A stretch of 5,250 nt of DNA from JAVBLQ01 sp031553435. GTDB lineage: Bacteria; Bacteroidota; Bacteroidia; Bacteroidales; Azobacteroidaceae. Position numbers and translations under genes: made by a program. The DNA lies in contig JAVBLQ010000026.1 in the NCBI GenBank assembly GCA_031553435.1, forward strand, positions 1-5,250. Reading direction: 5' to 3'. Every line of letters starts with the position of its first letter. The stretch's first letter is position 1. This document shows, in pieces, positions 1 through 5,250 of this stretch. The notes under the pieces are model-generated. The model was not told the DNA's origin. It saw only the letters and a list, made by a program, of their open reading frames with translations, and did not search any database.

Positions 1-78
1 CAAGACGAAAGGTGGAGCGGGTGACGGACGGTGCTAACCGCTCGTCGCCCCGCTTGAAAGCAGGCTGTGAGTTGGGCG
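1..78 (-). repeat. attC-like recombination site, copy A (partial)
   Basis: This is one arm and most of the centre of a GC-rich imperfect palindrome; the other arm lies outside the window. It matches copy B (4255-4332) almost base for base: I see three substitutions in the first 16 bases, then identity from base 17 to 74. The two diverge only in the outer core bases, GTTGGGCG here against GTTGGCGG in copy B. On the minus strand it begins with the core GCCCAAC (77-71), which fits RYYYAAC. It closes the three-gene cassette at its gene 3' side. About 57 bases should be missing if it is as long as copy B. The attC identity rests on structure and on matching of the cassette ends; no integrase is visible. 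Confidence 0.72.
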
Positions 79-103
79 TTCGTGTTTTTGAAAATTGTTA
101 TAC

Positions 104-133
104 AAAAAAACGAGCAATATAATATCGCTCGTT
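104..133 (-). terminator. Intrinsic terminator after the MORN gene
   Basis: Read on the minus strand, this is a hairpin with 7-bp arms AACGAGC (133-127) and GCTCGTT (115-109). The short AT-rich interior could pair further around one A-C mismatch. The arms are followed at once by an unbroken run of T (110-104 on the plus strand reads AAAAAAA). The geometry is that of a rho-independent terminator. It lies about 90 bases after the MORN stop codon and before attC copy A, so it should end the three-gene transcript inside its own cassette and shield the next cassette from read-through. Confidence 0.8.
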
Positions 134-220
134 AAATGTCAGTTCATGAATACAGATCAAAAGTCAATCTTTTTTGAGAGTATTATTATACAAAATAGAT
201 GTTGCTCTAATTGATATTTG

Positions 221-1663
221 TTACCTGAATAATCTCACAAAAAAATTGAATATCCCTTCAATGATTACTTGCACGAATATAAGAGCGTACATAACAATAT
301 AAGCAATAAACCCTCCAATAATGGCAACAAGTAATGCTGACCAAAAACTTTTTGAAATCCATGTTACAATAACGTTTATTACTAACACGCCCCATGGAAT
401 AACCATAAGAATAGTAGTGATGGTTGGATTTAAGTCCGAATTTTTGCTACTTTTGGGAAAAAATCCATTTCCCTTGATCCATTGTCCATTTTTCCACTTC
501 CCTTTTTCTTTTCGACCATCAATATAATAATATATTCCTTGGCCTTGTAAATTACCATTTGTATCATCCCATGTTCCAATATAATAATCCCCTCCACTCC
601 ATTTCATCTGACCAGAACCAATTCTATTTCCATTTAGAAATTGTCCAGTGTCGGTTCTTTTATAGTTAGAGTAGTATCTGGTACCGTGTCCTGTCATTTC
701 GCCATCATGCCAATCCCCATCATACCAATCCCCATCATGCCATATAACTTTCCCATTTCCATGTCTTTTATAATCAACGAAGTACCCTTTATATGTAGCA
801 CCATCACCCCAATTTGGATAATAATATTCTCCGTATCCCTCTATATCTCCATTTTTCCATTCCCCATCATACCATTCTCCATTGGACCAGTTTACTTTCC
901 CTTTTCCGTGTCTCTGATGGTCATTAAAGTATCCCTTATAGGTAGCTCCCTCACCCCAACTATGATAATAGCATTCACCATATCCATGTGCACCATTTTC
1001 ATTCCAACCGCCATTGTACCAATCGCCATCAGACCATGTCATACGACCTTTTCCAAATCTTAGTCCATCCCGATATTCTCCTTCATCTGTGCGCTCATAT
1101 TCATTAAAGAATCTTCGCGCATTACCATGTAACTTATCATTACTCCATTCGCCCTCATCCCAATTTCCATTATTATAAAAATATTTTCCTCTGCCATGAC
1201 GAGTTCCATATTTTAATTCGCCAATATAATATCCATCAGAATATTCCTTTCTTCCATATGTTTCATTAATATCTTCCGTGTACTTTTGGGGTTCCTCTTT
1301 TTTTACAATAGGATGATTAGGTATTACAATAGGTTGATTGGGTTTCCCACCAAGAAGCCTTTGGAATTCTTTAAATAACGTTTCTTCTTTTGTGTAATAC
1401 CTTTTGCAGAGTTCTCTAAAGTCTTGTAGTTTAGTTTTTAAATCAAGATTATTACCATGCTTAGCAGACTCTGAGACAAGAATTTGTATATTTTCATCAC
1501 AATCTATTTTATCAAAATTGCTATTCCGCCAAAAGTCATTTAATACATCAAAAGCGGATTGCTCTTCAACAGTTAATTCTTTATATTGTTCTTTTATATA
1601 TTTTGTTATGGTTCCCCATTTTTGAACATCCATGGGGACCATTGCTAACGCATTTTTAGACAT
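221..1663 (-). CDS. MORN-repeat protein with C-terminal membrane anchor
   Basis: This 480-residue protein has three parts. Residues 1-105 are predicted helical and charged, and I do not recognise a domain; a linker rich in Pro, Lys and Glu follows (106-135). Residues 145-402 hold about eleven MORN repeats of the G-x-W/Y-x-x-G-x-x-x-G-x-G type, alternating between 23 and 24-26 residues. Residues 415-436 and 443-467 are strongly hydrophobic and should form two or more membrane helices, ending in FVRLFR. There is no N-terminal signal peptide, so the repeats probably face the cytoplasm. In other proteins MORN repeats mediate protein-protein contacts or membrane association; no enzymatic residues are visible. 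It is the last gene of the GrpE-Hsp70 unit, 67 bases after the Hsp70 stop, with a terminator downstream. The ATG start at 1663 has an A/T-rich leader and no Shine-Dalgarno sequence. A scaffold, adaptor or client of the neighbouring chaperone is plausible but unproven. Confidence 0.88.
   Translation of the reverse strand: MSKNALAMVPMDVQKWGTITKYIKEQYKELTVEEQSAFDVLNDFWRNSNFDKIDCDENIQILVSESAKHGNNLDLKTKLQDFRELCKRYYTKEETLFKEFQRLLGGKPNQPIVIPNHPIVKKEEPQKYTEDINETYGRKEYSDGYYIGELKYGTRHGRGKYFYNNGNWDEGEWSNDKLHGNARRFFNEYERTDEGEYRDGLRFGKGRMTWSDGDWYNGGWNENGAHGYGECYYHSWGEGATYKGYFNDHQRHGKGKVNWSNGEWYDGEWKNGDIEGYGEYYYPNWGDGATYKGYFVDYKRHGNGKVIWHDGDWYDGDWHDGEMTGHGTRYYSNYKRTDTGQFLNGNRIGSGQMKWSGGDYYIGTWDDTNGNLQGQGIYYYIDGRKEKGKWKNGQWIKGNGFFPKSSKNSDLNPTITTILMVIPWGVLVINVIVTWISKSFWSALLVAIIGGFIAYIVMYALIFVQVIIEGIFNFFVRLFR
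665..958 (-). repeat. Tandem 147-bp duplication within the MORN gene
   Basis: Residues 236-284 (958-812) and 285-333 (811-665) are two in-frame copies of a 49-residue double-MORN unit. By hand alignment they share 30 of 49 residues, including the start W-G-[ED]-G-A-T-Y-K-G-Y-F. At the DNA level the CCCCAA motif recurs at 807-812 and 954-959, exactly 147 bases apart. A shorter 15-base echo of CCAATCCCCATCATA type lies around 710-745. This shows the repeat array grew by duplication of pairs of MORN units. Confidence 0.75.
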
Positions 1664-1730
1664 AAATTTTTATTATAGAAAAATAAATAAAATCTATTTG
1701 GTACTTATAGCTTTAATCTTTACATGCAAA

Positions 1731-3305
1731 CTATTCTAAATTTGTATTGCTTATTTTCTGTATAGATTCGGCTAATTCAGCTTCATCTTTAACACCCATA
1801 ATTCTCAATTCAAAATCAATAGTATCTCCTTTTACGTCTGCATGAACTTTTAGAATTCCCTCATTATCAATATCAAAAACAACGTCCATTTCTGTGCCTT
1901 TTGGCCAATCTTTTGTAAGAACTAATGTGTGATTTTCTAAACAAACAGCATATTTATCTTCTATTGTTTTATCTTTCCTTTCATCTGTAAAGTCAGATTC
2001 ATAAATCGGAATTAAAATGGAAGACATATTATCCTTCGTAGTATAAAGCGTGTCTATTACTCGACAAGGAAGAGATGTGTTTGCAAAGACAATATTATTA
2101 ACTTTATCATTAATAATTCCAACTCCATAAGTCTTGCTCATCACATTAACAACATTTGTTCGCTGATTTATTTTTTGTGGCACATCATCTATCTCGCCTT
2201 CTTCATAATCCTTTACCGCTTGAATATATGCCTGATTCATAGCATAAATAGCAGCACCTTTTGCTACGCATTCATCGGGGTCTGTTAATTTTGAACTACA
2301 GCTTAGCTCTTTATCTACACGTTCTTTGATTTGAGGCATTCGAGAAGACCCACCTACTAAAAGAACTTCATCTATTTGACTAAAACCTTTATTCTCTGCT
2401 ATTTTTTTTATTTTTAGAGCTTCTGTTATTGTTTCGTCTAATTTAGCTTCTGTAAGTTGGTCAAATAATTCTTTAGTGATTTCTATACGTGAACTAACGC
2501 CATTGAAAGTAATATTGGCATTTACTTTTGATTTTGCTGTAAGAATTTTCTTTTTTTGTTCGGCCTCTAATAGTAAAATATTTTTAAGCCTTTGGTCAGA
2601 ATCTAAAGTGTAAGATGTGTTTTGTTCTTGATTATATACACTAAGCATATATTCAGCCAAAGCAGTATCCCAATCCACACCCCCAAGATGATGATTACCT
2701 CCTGTAGCAATAACTTTTATCACGCCTCCATTTACTCGGATAATAGTTACGTCAAACGTTCCACCTCCTAAATCATATACTAAGATAACTTTTTCCTCAC
2801 TTGTTTTTAAACCATAAGAAATAGCAGCAGCAGTCGGCTCATTAATAATTGCGAGTACGTTTAATCCAGCTATCATGCCTGCTTGTTTTGTTTGCATACG
2901 TTCTTTTGTTCCAAAATATGCAGGGCATGTGATGACAACATCTGTTATAGGTTCTGGACTATCAGAGGCATCATTAGCATCTTTGACTAATTTTTTCAAA
3001 ACATAAGCAGATATTTCTGTAGGATCCAAACCACGAGGAAATTTTGTCGGTTTTTTAAAACTTTCGTCTATTCCAATATGTCGTTTAATAAAACTTATTG
3101 TTTTTTGTGGTTCCTCTACGGACATACTTTTAGCTTCTTTTCCAACCACAACGCTATCCCCTTCATCAAAATAAACGACAGATGGTGTTGTTGCATCCCC
3201 TTCAAAATTTCTTAACACCACTGCTTGGTCAAATTTGTCTACTTGAGAAATGCAAGAATATGTCGTTCCTAAATCAATACCGTAAACTTGTCTACTGTTA
3301 TCCAT
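1731..3305 (-). CDS. Hsp70-family chaperone without the C-terminal lid
   Basis: This is an ATP-dependent chaperone of the Hsp70/DnaK superfamily, 524 residues against about 640 for DnaK. The nucleotide-binding domain (about 5-380) is complete: the first phosphate loop GIDLGTTYS at 9-17, the lysine of SFIKRHIG (K74, equivalent to DnaK K70), INEPTAAAISYG at 154-165, the second phosphate loop DLGGGTFDVTI at 178-188, and the adenosine motif VLLVGGSSRMP at 314-324. The interdomain linker is degenerate: NVVNVM near 384-389 takes the place of the usual LLLD. The beta substrate-binding subdomain follows (about 390-500, with VVFDIDNEGILKVHA), but the protein ends at 524 without the helical lid or an acidic EEVD-like tail. 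The Gly-Ile-Asp-Leu-Gly start and an A/T-rich leader support the ATG at 3305. It lies 22 bases after the GrpE-like gene, its likely exchange factor. It is an accessory paralogue, not the housekeeping dnaK. Confidence 0.95.
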   Translation of the reverse strand: MDNSRQVYGIDLGTTYSCISQVDKFDQAVVLRNFEGDATTPSVVYFDEGDSVVVGKEAKSMSVEEPQKTISFIKRHIGIDESFKKPTKFPRGLDPTEISAYVLKKLVKDANDASDSPEPITDVVITCPAYFGTKERMQTKQAGMIAGLNVLAIINEPTAAAISYGLKTSEEKVILVYDLGGGTFDVTIIRVNGGVIKVIATGGNHHLGGVDWDTALAEYMLSVYNQEQNTSYTLDSDQRLKNILLLEAEQKKKILTAKSKVNANITFNGVSSRIEITKELFDQLTEAKLDETITEALKIKKIAENKGFSQIDEVLLVGGSSRMPQIKERVDKELSCSSKLTDPDECVAKGAAIYAMNQAYIQAVKDYEEGEIDDVPQKINQRTNVVNVMSKTYGVGIINDKVNNIVFANTSLPCRVIDTLYTTKDNMSSILIPIYESDFTDERKDKTIEDKYAVCLENHTLVLTKDWPKGTEMDVVFDIDNEGILKVHADVKGDTIDFELRIMGVKDEAELAESIQKISNTNLE

Positions 3306-3327
3306 TATCTTATTATATTTTAGTGAT

Positions 3328-4095
3328 TTATAAATTATTTTGTACTTTGTAAATGATTACTTCTGAAGGTCTAAGGATGCGCCCCGTAGTTACATCTGAA
3401 AAACCCTCCTTTTTACATTCTGCAATTTTTTTTGATTTACTCTCATCATCAGTTACAATAACATCTATTGCTTTATGCATTTTTGGCGAATAATCCTCAT
3501 TGGGCTGCACGTCAAAAGGTTCAATATCATAATCATACAACATGTCTAGCAAGCCAGTAGATAAATTTTTATACTCCTGCAATAATTTAGGGAATAATAT
3601 CTCTTTATCTGTTTCTGTATTTTTGTCATAAAATTTATGCAAATCTACAATACGGTCATGCCAATGAATTATATTTTTAAGAATTGGGGTTGTAATTTCT
3701 TTTCTAAACCCATTTTTATACAATTGTAATTCTTCATGCAATTCTTTATTAATCTTATCTTTGTAATCAAGGTCATGTATAAATTCTTTTACTTTGTCAA
3801 AAGATGTAGTTAATGACAAATTTAATTTCTCAAACTCTTCCTCAATTACCGTATTTTCAATTGAAGTTTCAATTTCAGCCTCTATTAAACTATTTTCTTT
3901 ACATTGAGGATTTTTTTCAATTATTTTCAGCAACTCATCTTCACGTTTTTTCAAAAGATCTGTTAGTTGAAGTATCTCATCTTCATTTTTTTTATTTTGT
4001 ACCTCAACTTTGGATAAATTATCCTTTAAAGATGTTATTTCCTCAATCAATTCTTTCAATTCTGGAAATTTTTGTAGAATATCGTTGATGTTCAT
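3328..4095 (-). CDS. grpE: GrpE-family nucleotide exchange factor, long coiled-coil form
   Basis: This 255-residue protein is somewhat longer than typical GrpE (about 200). Residues 13-60 are a heptad-like, Lys/Glu/Leu-rich coiled coil, followed by an acidic linker (66-90). Residues about 95-185 are helical, as in the GrpE dimer stalk. The C-terminus carries the GrpE beta-domain signature: YDYDIEPFDV (187-196), then DYSPKMHKAIDVI (201-213, matching the family's F-D-P-x-x-H-E-A-V), then an acidic stretch, KKEGF (228-232), and TGRILRPSEVIIYKV (237-251, matching G-R-V-L-R-P-A-x-V). GrpE proteins release ADP from Hsp70, and the Hsp70 gene begins 22 bases downstream, so the two are very likely partners and co-transcribed. 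It is the first gene of the unit, behind a candidate promoter at 4140-4147. The family call is firm at the C-terminus. The N-terminal half has only general coiled-coil character, and it may be specialised for this Hsp70 rather than for DnaK. Confidence 0.88.
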   Translation of the reverse strand: MNINDILQKFPELKELIEEITSLKDNLSKVEVQNKKNEDEILQLTDLLKKREDELLKIIEKNPQCKENSLIEAEIETSIENTVIEEEFEKLNLSLTTSFDKVKEFIHDLDYKDKINKELHEELQLYKNGFRKEITTPILKNIIHWHDRIVDLHKFYDKNTETDKEILFPKLLQEYKNLSTGLLDMLYDYDIEPFDVQPNEDYSPKMHKAIDVIVTDDESKSKKIAECKKEGFSDVTTGRILRPSEVIIYKVQNNL

Positions 4096-4139
4096 ACCTA
4101 ATATTATATTTTTAATTTAAATACCTAAAATGTCGGGTG

Positions 4140-4147
4140 CAAAGTTA
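4140..4147 (-). promoter_or_regulatory. Candidate Bacteroidota-type -7 box for the GrpE-Hsp70-MORN unit
   Basis: The minus strand reads TAACTTTG, an exact match to the Bacteroidota -7 consensus TAnnTTTG, 44 bases before the GrpE-like start codon. The nearest upstream TTG (4175-4173) is 25 bases away, longer than the usual spacing of about 17-23, so the -33 element is weak or different. The box lies inside the cassette, between the attC crossover and the first gene. Confidence 0.5.
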
Positions 4148-4185
4148 TACATTTTTTTAACATCTATCCATTCAAGTTATACATT
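4142..4185. repeat. Duplicated 12-mer in the cassette 1 leader
   Basis: The sequence AAGTTATACATT occurs at 4142-4153 and again at 4174-4185, a perfect 12-base direct repeat with a 32-base period (three helical turns). The first copy overlaps the candidate -7 box. The pair could be a tandem operator or a duplicated promoter element. In a region this AT-rich a chance repeat of this length is possible but not very likely. Confidence 0.45.
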
Positions 4186-4197
4186 GTCAGTACATGA

Positions 4198-4332
4198 CGC
4201 CCAACGTGCCCACAGCTGCTTTCGAGCGGGTTTGCGGTGGACTTCACTGTCCACCGAGACAAAAGGTGGCGCGGGTGACGGACGGTGCTAACCGCTCGTC
4301 GCCCCGCTTGAAAGCAGGCTGTGAGTTGGCGG
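4198..4332 (-). repeat. attC-like recombination site, copy B (complete)
   Basis: This 135-bp imperfect palindrome has 63% G+C in an AT-rich background. The outer core boxes are CGCCCAAC (4198-4205) and GTTGGCGG (4325-4332). The inner arms are CACAGC-TGCTTTC (4211-4223) and GAAAGCA-G-GCTGTG (4310-4323); the right arm has one extra unpaired base, the kind of extrahelical base seen in attC. In gene orientation the bulge lies in the arm nearer the preceding gene. The centre holds a 7-bp hairpin, GGTGGAC/GTCCACC (4236-4255), and a second stem, GACG-CGGT/ACCG-CGTC, with loop GCTA (4277-4300). The length resembles the long Vibrio repeats rather than 60-bp sites. GTTGGGC on the minus strand fits GTTRRRY, while CGCCAAC only partly fits RYYYAAC, although the invariant AAC is kept. 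The predicted crossover is between 4205 and 4204. Confidence 0.78.
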
Positions 4333-5244
4333 TTCGGCATTATTTATTTCCACCAATTTTGCCAATGTTCACGAAATTCTTTTTCGGCATTTTCTCTCTT
4401 TTTTAAATCAGAACTAAACATATCAATTAAATCACCCCAACCTTTTGAACGGTATTTTTCATCAGGAATTAAATCAGGGCCATCACTACGGTTAAAGTCA
4501 TCGGGAAAGCAAGCCTTATAATCACTCCAACACGCTTTCTTTATTTTTCCTGTTTGATAACTTTTCCAACTGCCGTCAAAAACAATCGTATAATCAGATT
4601 GTGTATACCAAATGTCAGCAAGACCAATAGTATCGTTGTCGTCATATGCCCAATAGATTTCAAATACTCCATCGAAACTTCCTGTTCCTGGTTGGCTCTT
4701 ATCCTCTAAAAAATGATACTTTCCTGTAATCTTACCATCAACAATATTTGGTGATTCGTCACTTTTACCTTCTATTTCTGATTTTTCCACACTTAGCACT
4801 TCTATAACACCCTTAAAATCACATATATTATTTTTGACTTTTGATTTTCCAATTACTTCATATTCATTTTTACTCATCCTTTTTGTTGATAAAAAAACAA
4901 TTTCCATTCTTTGAATATCATCTCCTATCATGCCACAAAAGTCAATCTCTTTTCTAAGTAAATTTGTTACATCAATACTTTCAATTTTAGGTAGTGGCTT
5001 TATGTCTTTGTTTTGCTGAAGATTTTCCTCTATAATTTCTATCACATTATTTTCAGCCTGTCCTTTAGGTACGTGTTTGCAACTTCCCAAAGTAACAGTG
5101 AAGATGCCTATCATAAAAAATATACTTTTCATTGTGTATGATTTAAAATTGTTTTTCATTATTTATATGTAATTTATCAAGTCATGTGAACTTTCAACTG
5201 TCCTTTATTCTTTCTCTTTTGTACTTTTGGTGGCTGACCGCCAA
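4205..5244 (-). mobile_element. Integron-type gene cassette 2 (single lipoprotein gene)
   Basis: This cassette of 1,040 bp would run in gene orientation from the crossover in copy C to the crossover in copy B. Its ends carry GTTGGCGGT (4325-4333) and ACCGCCAAC (5237-5245), a perfect 9-bp inverted match that differs from that of cassette 1. It contains one gene, a leader of about 80 bases and its own attC: the standard compact cassette plan. The gene's stop is 11 bases from the attC, with no terminator between them. Confidence 0.66.
4344..5159 (-). CDS. Secreted lipoprotein of unknown function (cassette gene)
   Basis: The 271-residue product begins with a type II signal peptide: basic residues, a hydrophobic stretch (about 12-24) and a lipobox L-G-S-C with the lipidated cysteine at residue 27. 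An in-frame ATG at residue 10 (5132) gives a tighter 17-residue signal and may be the true start; the longer form is also acceptable. After the signal come a polar, Glu/Asn-rich linker (31-60) and a globular domain rich in beta-forming and aromatic residues (about 70-220). Four further cysteines (75, 113, 210, 217) could form disulfides in the envelope. The C-terminus (about 234-271) is charged and ends in HWQNWWK. I recognise no family. The position directly upstream of an attC-like site marks it as a cassette gene. It is transcribed toward the GrpE-Hsp70-MORN cassette but has no evident functional link to it. Confidence 0.85.
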   Translation of the reverse strand: MKNNFKSYTMKSIFFMIGIFTVTLGSCKHVPKGQAENNVIEIIEENLQQNKDIKPLPKIESIDVTNLLRKEIDFCGMIGDDIQRMEIVFLSTKRMSKNEYEVIGKSKVKNNICDFKGVIEVLSVEKSEIEGKSDESPNIVDGKITGKYHFLEDKSQPGTGSFDGVFEIYWAYDDNDTIGLADIWYTQSDYTIVFDGSWKSYQTGKIKKACWSDYKACFPDDFNRSDGPDLIPDEKYRSKGWGDLIDMFSSDLKKRENAEKEFREHWQNWWK

Positions 5245-5250
5245 CGTGCC
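5238..5250 (-). repeat. attC-like recombination site, copy C (edge only)
   Basis: The last 13 bases, CCGCCAAC followed by GTGCC, match the left edge of copy B (4198-4210) except at the outer core bases CCGC against CGCC. The preceding TGAC context is also shared (TGACC here, TGACG before copy B). The differing bases are complementary to the far end of cassette 2 at 4325-4332. Only this edge is visible, so the site is inferred from the match to copy B. Confidence 0.6.

Larger units (their letters stand above)
1..4204 (-). mobile_element. Integron-type gene cassette 1 (GrpE-Hsp70-MORN), partial at one end
   Basis: In gene orientation the cassette would begin at the G^TT crossover of copy B (between 4205 and 4204) and run through three co-directional genes into copy A, leaving the window at base 1. 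Its two ends carry GTTGGGCGT (71-79) and ACGCCCAAC (4197-4205), a perfect 9-bp inverted match not shared with the neighbouring cassette. Such a match would restore a paired attC when the cassette is circular. The size of more than 4.2 kb and the three genes are far from the usual single-gene, promoterless cassette of about 1 kb. The unit also has its own apparent promoter and terminator. An alternative is a non-integron repeat family that happens to flank accessory genes. Confidence 0.62.

Noticed and set aside
321..1063. Plus-strand open frames opposite the MORN gene (321-527 and 641-1063)
   Set aside because: Their Ile/Pro/Met-rich translations are the mirror of the repeated Gly/Asp/Trp codons of the MORN array, so they are antisense shadows.
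1664..1730. A separate promoter between the Hsp70 and MORN genes
   Set aside because: The 67-base gap is AT-rich, but I found no TAnnTTTG box with a properly spaced TTG. Co-transcription from the GrpE side is the simpler reading.
4236..4300. Copy B hairpins as a structured RNA gene or a CRISPR repeat
   Set aside because: There is no regular short repeat-spacer pattern, and the hairpins sit inside a larger palindrome with recombination-type core boxes, which explains them better.
4198..4332. Copy B as a MITE or insertion-sequence end
   Set aside because: No target-site duplication or transposase is seen. The outer bases pair across cassettes instead of within the repeat, which a MITE would not show.
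4194..4521. Plus-strand open frames across copy B and the end of the lipoprotein gene
   Set aside because: They read through the attC-like palindrome and antisense to a well-supported lipoprotein gene. They have no recognisable protein features.
5169..5197. Possible promoter for the lipoprotein gene (TAAATTAC with TTG 18 bases upstream, minus strand)
   Set aside because: The -7 box matches TAnnTTTG poorly and would put the transcript start almost on the first ATG. It becomes plausible only if translation begins at 5132.

Overview
The window comes from an AT-rich genome, probably a Bacteroidota bacterium or close relative. The evidence is a TAnnTTTG-type -7 box upstream of the first operon gene, no Shine-Dalgarno sequences but A/T-rich leaders before the starts, and a short type II lipoprotein signal. 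This assignment is inference: there is no rRNA or other marker gene.

The layout is that of a gene-cassette array. Three copies of a GC-rich repeat of about 135 bp (63% G+C over 4201-4330, counted by hand) punctuate AT-rich coding DNA: a partial copy A at 1-78, a complete copy B at 4198-4332 and the edge of copy C at 5238-5250. Each copy is an imperfect palindrome with GTT/AAC core boxes, a bulged base in one arm and inner hairpins. The outermost bases differ between copies, but they match across each cassette: GTTGGGCGT...ACGCCCAAC around cassette 1 and GTTGGCGGT...ACCGCCAAC around cassette 2. This is the behaviour of integron attC sites. All four genes lie on the minus strand, so in gene orientation each cassette reads leader, gene(s), attC. 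No integrase is present in the window.

Cassette 2 (5244 to 4205, 1,040 bp) carries one gene, an unrecognised secreted lipoprotein whose stop codon lies 11 bp from its attC. Cassette 1 (4204 to beyond base 1, more than 4.2 kb) is unusually long. It carries a three-gene unit, in order: a GrpE-family nucleotide exchange factor with a coiled-coil N-terminus, an Hsp70 that stops after the beta substrate-binding subdomain (no helical lid), and a protein with about 11 MORN repeats and a C-terminal membrane anchor. It has its own candidate promoter upstream of the GrpE gene and a convincing intrinsic terminator after the MORN gene, so it looks like a self-contained expression unit.

GrpE and Hsp70 form a recognised pair, ADP/ATP exchange factor and ATP-dependent chaperone. 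No J-domain HPD motif is seen in the window. The MORN protein sits in the same operon and may be the client, the adaptor or the membrane platform of this accessory chaperone. That role is a hypothesis. The most notable point is that a complete chaperone module appears to be packaged as an integron-type mobile cassette.
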